DNA of 64,000 bases, from the NCBI GenBank assembly GCA_000181795.3, contig CM012954.1:13660927-13724926 (forward strand), in the 5' to 3' direction. Origin of the DNA: Trichinella spiralis. Lineage: Eukaryota > Nematoda > Enoplea > Trichinellida > Trichinellidae. Positions 50,237 to 61,430 of the stretch are shown here, in pieces; within the stretch, counting starts at the first letter, position 1; every line of letters begins with the position of its first letter. The position numbers and the translations under genes are program-made. The notes under the pieces were generated by a model, which saw nothing but the letters and a program-made list of their open reading frames with translations, did no database searches and was not told the origin of the DNA.

Positions 50237-50965
50237 CTGTATAAATAAATTTCATGTTTCATCGTTTCATCATTTTTTTTTGCGAAAATGTTTTCAACTT
50301 TTGAAAATATTTTTAAAGTATTGTAAAATTTAGAATATTTCAAATACGCTTTCTGTGGTGAAAGAATCTTTGAATAGGTAATTTAAATTTAAATCAAAAA
50401 AAGTATTCATTCTTATAAAATAAATGGAAAAAAAATTTTGCCCATAGCACACGGTTGCCTAATTGAACTTTAACTTATTTATTGCAACACTGAAAAATGT
50501 GAAAAATATTCTACCGTCAATGACGATGAGAAATTTTTGTCAACGACGACCATTTATTTCCGTAGTTACTTGTATTGCATGCAGAAATATTAAACGCAGC
50601 ATCGGTTGATTCAGAGCTGTTTCGGAAAAATTTTTTTACGCATACGTAGTGTGTCGTTTAAAAATCTGCGTCATTTTTCTCCCTTTTCTCGTTAAAATAG
50701 TATAATTTTAAAAATTGTTTTCAACAAGCAGCTTTTTTCCAAATATTCAATTGAAAAATGGATTTTTCCCCAAAGCCATCGATCCATGACTGTTTGTCTT
50801 ACATCAGTTATTTATCTATCAATCATTGAGCATTTTTTGTACACTGTTCAAAAAAGTGAATCACGAAATTTTGCTGTTGAAAATGGCATTGATGACGCCG
50901 CTTAGTGATGCACAAATTGAATGCCCTTAAGACAATGAATTTGCATAATTTATATTAGAATAATA

Positions 50966-51130
50966 CTATTCCATGCTAAAATTGTTTCTCGTATTATTAT
51001 TATTATTATTACTATGTTTAATATTATTGTTAGATTTAACGCTGTGCAGTGTTCCAGTAGCTCCAGACGAATCGAAAGATTGGCCATTTATAGATGAAGA
51101 TGACTGCGCTTTCAACGCTTGGTAATCGGA
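50966..51130 (-). CDS. Candidate C-terminal exon (Ser/Asn-rich), gene unassigned
   Basis: Minus-strand stretch opening after a CCTTTCAG acceptor. It encodes SDYQALKAQSSSSINGQ, a Ser/Gly segment, then an Asn run, ending NNFSME before TAG: 54 residues. The acceptor is good and the sequence is low-complexity but protein-like. The nearest upstream minus-strand gene is the K2P channel, whose known 3' exon has its own stop. A phase-0 GTAGCC donor inside that exon could splice to this one, but the donor is poor. Confidence 0.3.
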   Translation of the reverse strand, partial: SDYQALKAQSSSSINGQSFDSSGATGTLHSVKSNNNIKHSNNNNNNTRNNFSME

Positions 51131-52497
51131 CTGAAAGGAAAGCAAAGATTTCACTTCGAAACAGCACTGCTTTCTTATACGTCACATTTTTCTAAATTGC
51201 TTTTACTGTTTGTCAACGATTGGCGGCAAATTCTGATCTCTGCACAATCGAATTTAATATGATGCAGATGAAATCAGATCGCTGAACGTGACAGAAGTAA
51301 ACGTATTCCATTTTCCGTACTGATTTTGAACAATTTTCATTTATTTGCATTTACAAATTGTACGTATATAAATTTATTCCAGCATTCTAATGGTTAATAA
51401 TAGTCAATGGAAAGAAAAGAATTCATTTGAACTGAAACTGATCTTAAACTGTTTTGCAATGCACAAATAACACCGTGAGTGAAAATGACACGAGAAATTT
51501 TGAAATCTTTTTAAAATTATGCATGAAAATTTTATGTTTATGCAAATTAATTTCCCTTTTTGGAGGAACAATGATATTTTTAAAATGCACCTAGCGTAAA
51601 CTTGGTCAATTTTGCTTAATTTGCTATTTGGACCTTTTAATCACAAACTATACTGTAATTCATTTATTAAATTTTACGAATTTCTTGTGGATCCCTCAAT
51701 TGACAGGTATTTTCAATTGTCTAATTGTGTTTTCTAAGTATTATTGGCATTAAAAAATTTTTATATTATAATTAGTATCATTTTTGAAGCTTTAACATCT
51801 TGTACCAGAGAGTAATTTACTTCATCATTTTTCTAAATGCAATGTGAAAATCTAGCATTGTTATTTTTTATTTTTCATATTATTGAGATGCGAAGCGGAA
51901 ATGGTATATTTGTTCGGTGTAATTGTCTCCGCCGCCCTAATTTTGTTTCATATTTTATATGGTGACTTTCTAATAATTGCACCTGAATCCCATAGCTGCT
52001 TTTATTATTATACTGTACTTTGAAGTGTGACTTAATGTTATTTTTTTTATAACACAATCAAATAAATGAAGAAATTTAATCTACTAATCATCATATTGGC
52101 TGAAAAACTTTAAGATTTATTACTGTATAATTTTATTATCTGTAGTGTTTCTTCTTTTCGAATGTTTTGAATTTCCTTCAGGAAATATTTAAATTTTCAT
52201 TTAACAGTATGTCGTGTTATGTATAATTTCAATTATCAAACACTTGTTGATATTGAGTTTATTAGTCTACAGGAGAAGTGATGAATGGTTGGTTACATTT
52301 TGAGAACAATCTATTGTTTGATTATTATTCATTTGAATTCTACTTTTACTGGTAGAAATGTTCTTTCTCTTTGCATCAGCATCTGAGCTGTAGTGCGTGG
52401 CACTTTGATGATTTTGTTGTTAGTTCGTTGGTTTGTTTCTTTTCAGTAATTATTTATTATAACTTTTCACTGTTGACTATTACCTACAGTAAAGCTA
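51131..52497. other. AT-rich spacer downstream of the second K2P gene
   Basis: Apart from the candidate exon acceptor at its left edge, nothing coding is visible. It probably contains the K2P 3' UTR. Confidence 0.6.
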
Positions 52498-53966
52498 TTA
52501 TAGAAGCTGATACGTATCGTCTGCGTAAGGAATGATGGCTACATCTTCAGGAATGTACGGCTTTGTCGGCGTTACTGGTATGTTGCGCACGCTGTCGAGC
52601 AGCTGTTGTATATCTTCCAACGTGACAACACCTTTGGTGGCTTTGATTTTCATCAGCTTTATCACCACGCGAACCGCTTCGGCCATTTCGGCGCTCATGG
52701 AGTCGATCGCTATTCGAAAATCGCGTATTTTCCGGCCAAAATAGTGCAGCTTGATGAACAACATCCTCAAATAGACGCCTGCAAAATTGACGCACATGGT
52801 CAACAGGGTCAGTCCGATCACGTTGTGAATCAAGATGAAGATGATATAGGTGTCACTGTCCAAGCGGACGCTGCCCAAGCCGATGGTTGTTATCGTGTTG
52901 AAGGAGAAGAAGATGCCGTGGATCAGGGTCCAGTTCTGTTCGAACAGGTTGAAAATGATGCTGCTGAAAAAGCAATAGCCAATGATTAGGCCGAAATAGG
53001 CGATCAAGATAAAGCAGAGTATTTGCAGAACGCGTCGACGGAGCGGTGGCTTCGTTTTCACCGTTTTATTCAAATTCCAATCGTCCGGACTGGTGGAACC
53101 AGATACAAAATGGGAATGGGATTCGCTTTTCCTCCTCCGCCGGAAGGGTCTTTTCGATTGGATGTATTGAAAAATGCGCCAACGGTAGTTGTTGAACCAG
53201 CGGATCATTTCGGACAAAAATGTACCGAAATTTGCAATGGTCAGCAGTGACAGAGGAATGCCAACTAAAGCGAACATGATCGTGAACCACTGGCCAGCGG
53301 TCGAACTCGGCGACACCTGATCATACCCTGAAACGAACGGATGCTACAATTTCCAATAAAATCTTCACGTCAACCGTATCCAAGGTAAGCGTGTTAATTT
53401 ATTATTAATTAATTAATTAACCTGTTGTTGTAATTACTGTCAATGCGTAAAGGAAGGCCATCCTGTAAGACCACATTGGCATCTGGGGTTGGGCTGCAAC
53501 CATTTTGCAGCGTTCGGTCAGGTGATGTAATAGTTGAGTGATTTCCGCGGCCACGCTTTTGCACTGTTCAAATGTGGTAGAAGCAGTTTCGCACATGTAG
53601 GCAGTGGATTTGGTAATTTGCACCACCAGCGCGTCAATATTTTCCTGCTGGTCATTGTCTATTTTTGAATCTTGCTTTTCACTGGCTCGCTTTTCCAACC
53701 ACAAAATAATTGCTGCACCACCGGCAGTATAGCCGAGCAGTACTGCAGTGAGGAGAACATGAGGCAGGAGAATTTTTAATTTCTGTAAACGGGAACGGAG
53801 GGGTTCATTTTTGAATTTTTACTACTGAATTCATTTTTACCTCTTTCAGTCGTTTTTTCTTGTATGGAGGCTCTTCGGGTTTTTCTTTTCCATCCTCTCC
53901 GGGTGTATATTGTTCAAAGTTGGACAGTTTGCTTTTGTCATTTTGCATCTCGTAATTTTTGCTCAT
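52498..53966 (-). CDS. Nematode TWK-type K2P channel with non-canonical first pore filter
   Basis: Exons 53841-53966, 53422-53782 and 52498-53327 give 438 residues. The layout is that of a two-pore channel: basic N-terminus, TM1 (LLPHVLLTAVLLGYTAGGA), an extracellular cap with Cys residues, pore 1, M2 (FALVGIPLSLLTIANFG), a basic loop with RRRRK, M3, pore 2, M4 and a short tail. Pore 1 reads TVITTTGYDQVSP: the third filter position is Asp165 where Gly is nearly invariant (GYG). Pore 2 reads TTIGLGS (312-315), with Ser in place of the usual Asp after GLG. The GYD is made by splicing ACAACAACAG to GGTATGATCAG, and no other acceptor keeps frame. Conduction and ion selectivity therefore cannot be assumed. 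A CATTTCAG acceptor lies 14 bases before the ATG. Phylogenetic placement among TWK channels is not resolved. Confidence 0.9.
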
Positions 53967-56900
53967 TTTCTCGATCAATCTGAAATGTTTAATCTCTCTA
54001 TTAAATTTTAAATCTTCATATCATATCTCAAAAATAATAATCACTGGAGAAATTATTCACTTACACATGTTCTTTCTTTCAATGTTGGCATTCATAGTTG
54101 TATACTTTGAAATTTTGTTATTGATTTGAATTTTTCCAAAGCCAATTTTTTCTTCTAAATAAACAAAAGGTGATTTTTGGTTAGATTAATAAGTTGAAAT
54201 TAATTTTTTTTCCAACATTCAGTTCGGATGCAATTTGTGCAGTTGCGTGCAAAAGTGCAAATCGGAACAAGAGCTAAAGCTATGAATGAATGAATGAATG
54301 AATGAATGATTGCTTTTTTTTGCGCAGCCAGTTGCTGCCGTTGCCACGGAACGGCGGCATTTTCGAAATAAATTGATAACGATCGATTCATCAGGTGGAG
54401 AGATTATGAGCGTTTGTTTCATTTTATGTGGGAACAAAAATGGAAAAACTAGGGACGTAGGGGCAGAGGCTAATTTTGTTCGATGTATGATCCGGTGAAA
54501 TTGTTGTTTTTCCATTATCAAATCTTTTGCACTTGTCACAGATTTTTATCAGCGATTTCATTCATCGTGCAAAGTTGAATAGAAATTTCCAACGCATTTC
54601 ACGCACTGTATCCGGCGAACAACGTGCTCTGTCTTGTCGAGCTTGTCCTGTAGCTAGGAGGGATGATCTGTTGACTAAACGGCATCCGATCCGATATAAT
54701 TATACCACCACTAAATTTATAGCAAGTTAAAATTGCGAGCACTGCACAAGAGCATCAATGCTTCTAGAGCAATTATAAGTGTATTTGTATTTTTTATTTA
54801 ATGAAATTTAAAAAAGTTGTTAAATATCTATAAATTAATTTTATTGTCTCGTTGTACAAGTTTTATGTGGAGAATGGTTGTTGTTGTTGTAATTTTAATT
54901 TTCAGATGGATTATTTCATTGGGGGATGATGGATTGAAGGGAAAATTTGTTGGCGCAAATGTTTGTTGCTTCAGTTGAATTGATTTCACTTCAGCATGCC
55001 TTTACTTTAATTTTAATAAACCACTGACTGAATTGAGCTAACAAAGAAACTGAGCTAAACTTCAAAAGTTGTGCTTTTTTCGTTTTCAACTCTGCAGTAA
55101 ATAGAATGTGACTAGTAGTTTGGTTTTATAGCAAATGAAAAATAAATGTGCTCTCATTATAAGCAGTTGTCAAATTTTTGCTTCGGCTTTAAATAATAAA
55201 TATCTATTTAATTTTGCACACTGCAGTCGACTTTTTACTTCTTCATATTTCAACGATAGTATAAGTAAAGTTTTTTGTTTAATAAATAAATAATAATATT
55301 TGTTTTCTTCTTTTTTATATTACATTAATTAGTTTACGTATTGAAATGAAGCTTTTATTTGAGAGTCATTTCACTTTTTATAGTTAGCCGATGAAATTCA
55401 GAAGAGAAAGAAATTTATTATGAAATCATTCATTAAATAAGTGCAGTTATAAATATTTCAAATCAATGCGCAATTCTAAATAAAGACGTGTTAATTGTTG
55501 GTATTAATTTTTAATAAATGCGCCAAAATATGTTTAACATTCAGAAAGATAGCTTTGGCTAACTGATGCTAATGATGATTGCGTAAATGCACATGTAGAA
55601 GTATCATCAATGTGCATTGTAAAATGAGTGCTATTTATAATTCGATTTGTAATGCTGTGATTTTTTCAAGAAGTAAGCAAATTAGATAAGCAAATGAAAA
55701 GGAAAACAAAACAAAACAAAACAAAACAAAATTCTTACTTATCCGTCGGATGAAGATGATGATGATTTTGAAGCTGGTAAACAATTCAAGATATCGCAGA
55801 GGAAAGACCCATTAATGATAAAATTTATGAATGATTGTGATATCATTTTGCATATATGTAGTTGATTTGTCCATGTATATACAGATTGGTGTACATGTGC
55901 ATGTTTATTATGTACATGTCTATATACGTATATATATCTGTGTGTGTGTGTGTGTGCGTGTACATATGTGTAGATGTTATTTTTACAAGTTTAATATTTA
56001 AATGACTTTTTAGTGAGGTTATTGTTGATCTTTAAGCTAGTTATGAAGCATGGGCTGTTGGACTGTTGGGTTAAGAAGATGTTTAATCGTACTACATACA
56101 GCTGATGAGTGCACAGTTAGTTAGTCTTCAATAACCAAGTTGGTCTGATTGCTTTTGCTTGCTTGTCAGAAAGTGACCAATCACTGGTCAGCGATTCTAC
56201 CTTTTGAATTCTTTTAATTTTGGTGATTAGCTGTTAGCTTGTGCATGGAGCAGAGCTTGCTCGACAAGATCGATTTGAAAGTTCATCTTCGGAGGCGAGA
56301 TTTATTTTCCAACATTCGATTCACTTCCAACTGGGGATGATGGTTCAGAATGAAGGGAACTGTGTGTTTCTCATCGTTGACAATTGTTTGACGCCAGTCG
56401 TTTTCAATTTGCTTCATTTTTAACAATTGTGCTCAAAGTTGTCATAAAGAGGAGACAAGCTGCTGTCTTTAAGTTTACTCTTCAGATTTATTTGAAATTT
56501 GTGTTTATGCAAAGTCAACATATAAGGGTTGAAACAAAAAAAACAAAGAAAAACCTTCTCTCTTTAAATTGTTCACATACAGTATTATTTATGAATAATA
56601 TTTTATTAGTTGTAACTTGTTAGACTTGTCGTTGTTTCTTCGAATTAGGCGACGTAACTGTAAGAAAGATTTAGAAAATTTACCAATGCTTACATGTAAT
56701 TATTGGTTTTCTTAAAATTACTTGTTCAATTGAAAGATTTCTAATGATCATAATCTCCTTTCAAAGTAGTAGGATAAAGGATGTTGTTGGACAGAATGTT
56801 GCCGTATGTTGTAAAGTAAAATAAATTGAAAGTACTGTTTCGATAGCTTGTTGATTCTTTTTGCTTTGTAATTTATTTATTGGTTGTTTAAATTTGTAAC

Positions 56901-59900
56901 AGTTGATATTTCTTATTACATATTATCAGTAACGTTACTATAAATATTGGCCCAATAAATTCAAATTTCTGTGACTGATGACTTTTACAATTTTGAATAA
57001 TCCTAACGTGACAGACACTGTTTGTTTTGTAATTATGAAAGTTTGATTTTAAACATTTAAATTTTAAAGTGAAGAACATGCGTGTGGATAAAGTGGATAG
57101 AATTTCTTTGAATATGATAGCGTTTGGTTTTTTTTTAATTTTTGTTCATAATATATCTGAAACAATTCTAGCTGTTAGGCATTGAGGTTAATTAGCACAT
57201 TTTACGAAAGCGAACACCAGGATGCAAAGAAATGAAAGTAAGTGAGTAATTAAAATGAATAATAATTTTCCAACTATAATCATTGCTAATGCATCGGCGC
57301 TTGTGAGCAGTTCTTCTCCATAACGGGTGTTTGAGGTGACTTTGATTTGCTTAGAATTTCATCAAGTGAAATGAAGAAAGTGGAATGTTCGAAACAAATG
57401 TTCGCTTGCTTTTATGCTTTCAAAGTTGTAAACGGCAGTTTCATTTCTGGACAAAGCTGACGGTTGATAATTGAATTATGTCCATTTCTTTCGACTCTAA
57501 TCCATGCTGATCCAAATCAGCACTTGCGGAATGAGCCACTTTCATTTATTCAAATAGTTTTCTTGATACTTTTATTAAAGCCGCATAAAGTTGCCCAATG
57601 AAAATCCTCTTTTATTCCATAAAAATTGAATAATTGGAAATTATTTATCTTACACAGGTATGTGTGTGTGTGTTTTTTTTGCTTTAGTTTTTATTAATTT
57701 TCATTGATGATTCAGCATGTACTATATAAAAAGTGGCATGAATAGTTGAAAGTGACGATTTTTTTTCTCTTCATCTTTGAAGCGATGAATTTTATTAATT
57801 CTGCAGATGCGTAAATGCACATATTCCCAATTGTATCGTATCAGATCTGCTAGTTAGTTAAACAGCCAGCCAACTAGCTAGGTGGTTATTATTTGAAGAA
57901 GATTAAATTAAATTAACGAAACAGAAGAAAATTTTTCAAAATTTTCTTTTTGAGCTGAAAAGAAAATTTTGAAAAATACAATATATACAATATGTTGAAC
58001 CAAATAAAATGGGATCAACGAAAAAAAAACAAGAATACCAACATAAAAGTAGAGTTGTCTATTGATGATGCATCTTTGAAAGGAAGAAATCTAATGAATG
58101 GGGTGGGGTGGGGGAGATATTTGATTTTATTCGTAACAGTTTGCAAACACAGAGAGCATCCTCAAATGTTTTGCATTGATTGGCATCTAGCGTAGGGTTT
58201 TGAAATGTGCATCGATTGAAATGAGTTTGGAAATTGAAAACAATCAAAAACCGCCTGTGGAATTAGCACGTCGATGGCTCATGCGCATTTTCACATTTTT
58301 TCCAAGCTTCTTCACATTACAACCCACCGAAAGCATTTATATTCATGCTTGTCATTTGATTGACAGGGGCAAATTTGACAACCACCGACACAGGATGATT
58401 CTTAATTGCTCGTACGCATGAAAATTACCAGACAATTTTTGAAATACATTTTTCAGTTTCATTTCAACTGAAACTGAAACTCAAGCTCGAGTAGATTTAT
58501 CTAAAATTCATTTTTGACAAACTGTTTATTTTTATTTTTAATAATATCAAACAGCAAAAAAACATATTTTATTTTTACTTATGATAATAATTGATGAATA
58601 TATGGCATGTATTTTACTATTTGAAGTTCAGTTTTTTAATTTGAATTTTATTCCATTAAATTATTACCAACTTGCTAAATGGGTTATTAGCTTGATACAT
58701 GTGATCAACATTGTTGCGACGTTGTATATATGTATATATATATAATTGGCTGAATTATTAATTTCCCAAGTGCAAAATGATATTTTCTCTCAAAGACTAT
58801 TAAAATTTTGAAAAGCAAATGGAATTGTACCATAGGGGCAAATATTTTATTTTTCTTCTTTTAATTTTATTTTTATCTGTTAGATTTGTCAAACGAAACG
58901 GACCACAACAGTTCTTTTGTGTGCATTACGAAAAATGATCAATAAATAAAATTTAAAATGTTTAAAATTTTACTTTAAAAATCAGATATGTAAAAAAAAT
59001 TATTATTTCATTTTTTTATGACATTTGTCGTTCACTTTGAGCAGATGATCGTTCATCTCAGCTTCGGTTGTCTAACAAGTTTCGTAGCGTTGACCTTTCA
59101 ATTGATGTTAGCAAGATTGCTTGAACTTGCTAATGCTGAAAAACAAACAAGGCGACATTGATTATTAATGACATTAAGATCGTATTTTTGGCATTAATTC
59201 CGCTGTTTGATGAGGGCAATTTTTGAGGATAACTTTTCTCAATTTTACATTTTTCAACTAGAAATTTAGATACACGATTCATTTTATTTCTTTCCTCTGT
59301 TCCTACAATATTGTTCATATTAATATTAAATTCAGATAATTATATTTTTAATTATTCAAATAGTTATTGCTTCAATACGCACAAAGAAACAGTCTACATC
59401 CATTGGATTTATTTACATTTTTTAAATCTTTCTCTTACGTTTTTTTTTCAAAAAAATTTTCATTTTCTTATTCTTAGCAATTTAATTTTGTTCTATTCTT
59501 ATTGTATTTTGTTACACATCCTGAACGAGATGTGAAAAGCTTTTTTGTATTTGTTAATGTATGTATTTGAATAAGTGTGAAACTACTTTTGTTAATTAGC
59601 TGTTCATCAATTTTTCACGTTCAGATGTTTGTATTGAAAACGAAGTGCACACAGTAAGGTGCATAATTTTGTCTTTTTTGTTCATGTAATGGCTAAATGG
59701 TGGAAATGCAAATAAAAACTATATATATATATATACATATATACATATGTATATATATGTGTATGTGTGCGTGTGTGTGCCTGCGTGTGCGTGTGTATAT
59801 AATTTACTTTAGCTGGTATTATTTTTATTTGGATATATGAGCTTTTGAATGAGAAACACTTTTACCATTTCATCATTACTGATAATGAAAGTGAACATTT

Positions 59901-60649
59901 GCTTTCATTGTGCTTTCATAATTATCAGTTTTGCTTTATTTTTTGTTTGTTTTTATGTGATTTAATAGATTTTTCTTGCATTATTTTTAATAGGTAATAT
60001 TTAACGAGATAATATTTGTTTGATAATATGGTCATTTTCTTTAATGTTCAATTATCAGCATTGCTGTAATTCAATTATTCCCATATCCCACTGAAACGTC
60101 CTTGCACTGTCGAAATGAATGCGGTTTGTTTGATTAATTAAAGTTGTATAGAAGAATGGACTCCAGTTCAGTGCGCATTAGCTGCAACCCTATATATGTA
60201 TATATATACGAATCAGTATTCAAACATGTGCAATATTATTTTTATTTTTGAGAGCATGTCTTCAACGAAAACTAGAGTAAAAATCTTAAATTAAAAAAAT
60301 TGAATTTTGTCAAGAAAATAATATAATTGCAATTTGATCGTATTTGATTCACGCTAGAAACCATGGGCCATTGTACTTTTTTTACATTCTCTTGATGAAT
60401 GGGCATCATCAGTTATTTTATTCGTTTCATTATGTTTCAAAGGATTGTAATTATATATTGTGTGGAGTAAATTTACAAATAGATTCCGTGTTCAACTGGA
60501 AAGTTTCGACGCGGTGTAAACTGCTGAAATTCTCGACTAAGATTTTTCAGCTTACTGATGGAAGCATTAGGGGAATAATTTGTATATTGATTTGGATTTT
60601 TTGTTTAATTGTGGTTTGGATAAGTGATTTCAGTTATTTATGAATATCA
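53967..60649. other. Gene-poor AT-rich region with simple repeats
   Basis: No gene is supported. A GC-richer patch at 54220-54720, just upstream of the K2P gene, may be its promoter or leader and holds GAAT repeats (54284-54308). Other simple repeats are ACAAA units near 55704-55731, a TG run near 55939-55956, a GT run near 57659-57671 and mixed TA/TG/CG alternation at 59720-59800. ORFs at 56241-56423, 57992-58195, 58200-58421 (+) and 59130-59318 (-) lack family motifs and convincing splice sites. A perfect hairpin lies at 57931-57977. Confidence 0.55.
57931..57977. repeat. Perfect 20-bp inverted repeat with 7-nt loop
   Basis: Arm 57931-57950 (ATTTTTCAAAATTTTCTTTT) is exactly complementary to 57958-57977, with TGAGCTG between. 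The arms are AT-rich but not simple repeats. It could form a cruciform or an RNA hairpin, or be the core of a small foldback element. Confidence 0.8.
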
Positions 60650-61430
60650 ATAGGTGTTGCTCGTAGAGCGTTGGGATGAAAGGAGCTGCAAGGTTTGACA
60701 AAGATTCAGCTCTGCTAGCCCCTCTTCCTATTTGTACAGGTGAAGGTATGTTGATTGGAGCTTGATACTTTCAGTAACGTGTCTGAAAGAGCGTAATGGA
60801 GTGACCGCATACCTATGAATCGAATCGAAGAATCAGGCGCTGATTATTTTAGTAGCAGTGAAAACTCAGGTAGCACTTGTCAAAAGGCTAAATCTACTGC
60901 AATTGGAGTTTAATGGGCGCCTCGCTGGCAACACGTCTAATGAAATTAGTTCAGGCAAGGTTTAGTAGTAGTGGACACCGCCACTTGTTGGTGTGACAGT
61001 CAAACAGTGGCAGTCCTTCGTTCAAAATCGAGTAGTAGTACATTTTTATGCAGTAGGCATAGGCAGAGGCATTACGACAGACAGAGGGCATTTGGTCGAA
61101 AAAGCAGGATTCTGATGGAACTGAGAGTCTTAGAGAAGCGGTCTTTGGAACGAAATCACGAGGGAAATCCGTCTCGAATCAGCTGCAACAACAGCCACGA
61201 CGGTGAAAACCGCTGACTGTAAGATAGAACGTAGTTCAGAACGATGCGAATACTTAGAAAGGCTCAATCGGTTCACGACCCTCTGTTGCAGATTTGTCCA
61301 AAACTGTCATGGTGAGTTAGGGCAGATATGCATCGGTCCCTTGTCCACGTCCAATGTAGACTTGGTCACCATGAAGTCAAACGAATCAACATATGTCTTT
61401 GTCAGTATCCACTGAAAATGAGCGCATCTG
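60650..61430 (+). mobile_element. Possible decayed BEL/Pao-like retroelement fragment
   Basis: An island of higher G+C in otherwise AT-rich DNA, with two adjacent short ORFs (60971-61216 and 61203-61415). Short peptide stretches resemble the linker before an LTR-retroelement integrase (YLERLNRFTTLCCRF) and the start of an integrase core (IGPLSTSNV). The likeness is weak and from memory. No LTRs, target-site duplication or other pol parts were found, so if it is an element it is an old, incomplete and broken copy. An alternative is an exon cluster of an unknown gene: MKGAARFDKDSALLAPLP at about 60680-60738 meets a GTGAAG donor. Confidence 0.25.

Noticed and set aside
50160-56660. Isolated TTAGGC hexamers (near 50165 and 56645) as telomeric sequence
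   Set aside because: Single copies only, not tandem, so not evidence of telomere repeats.
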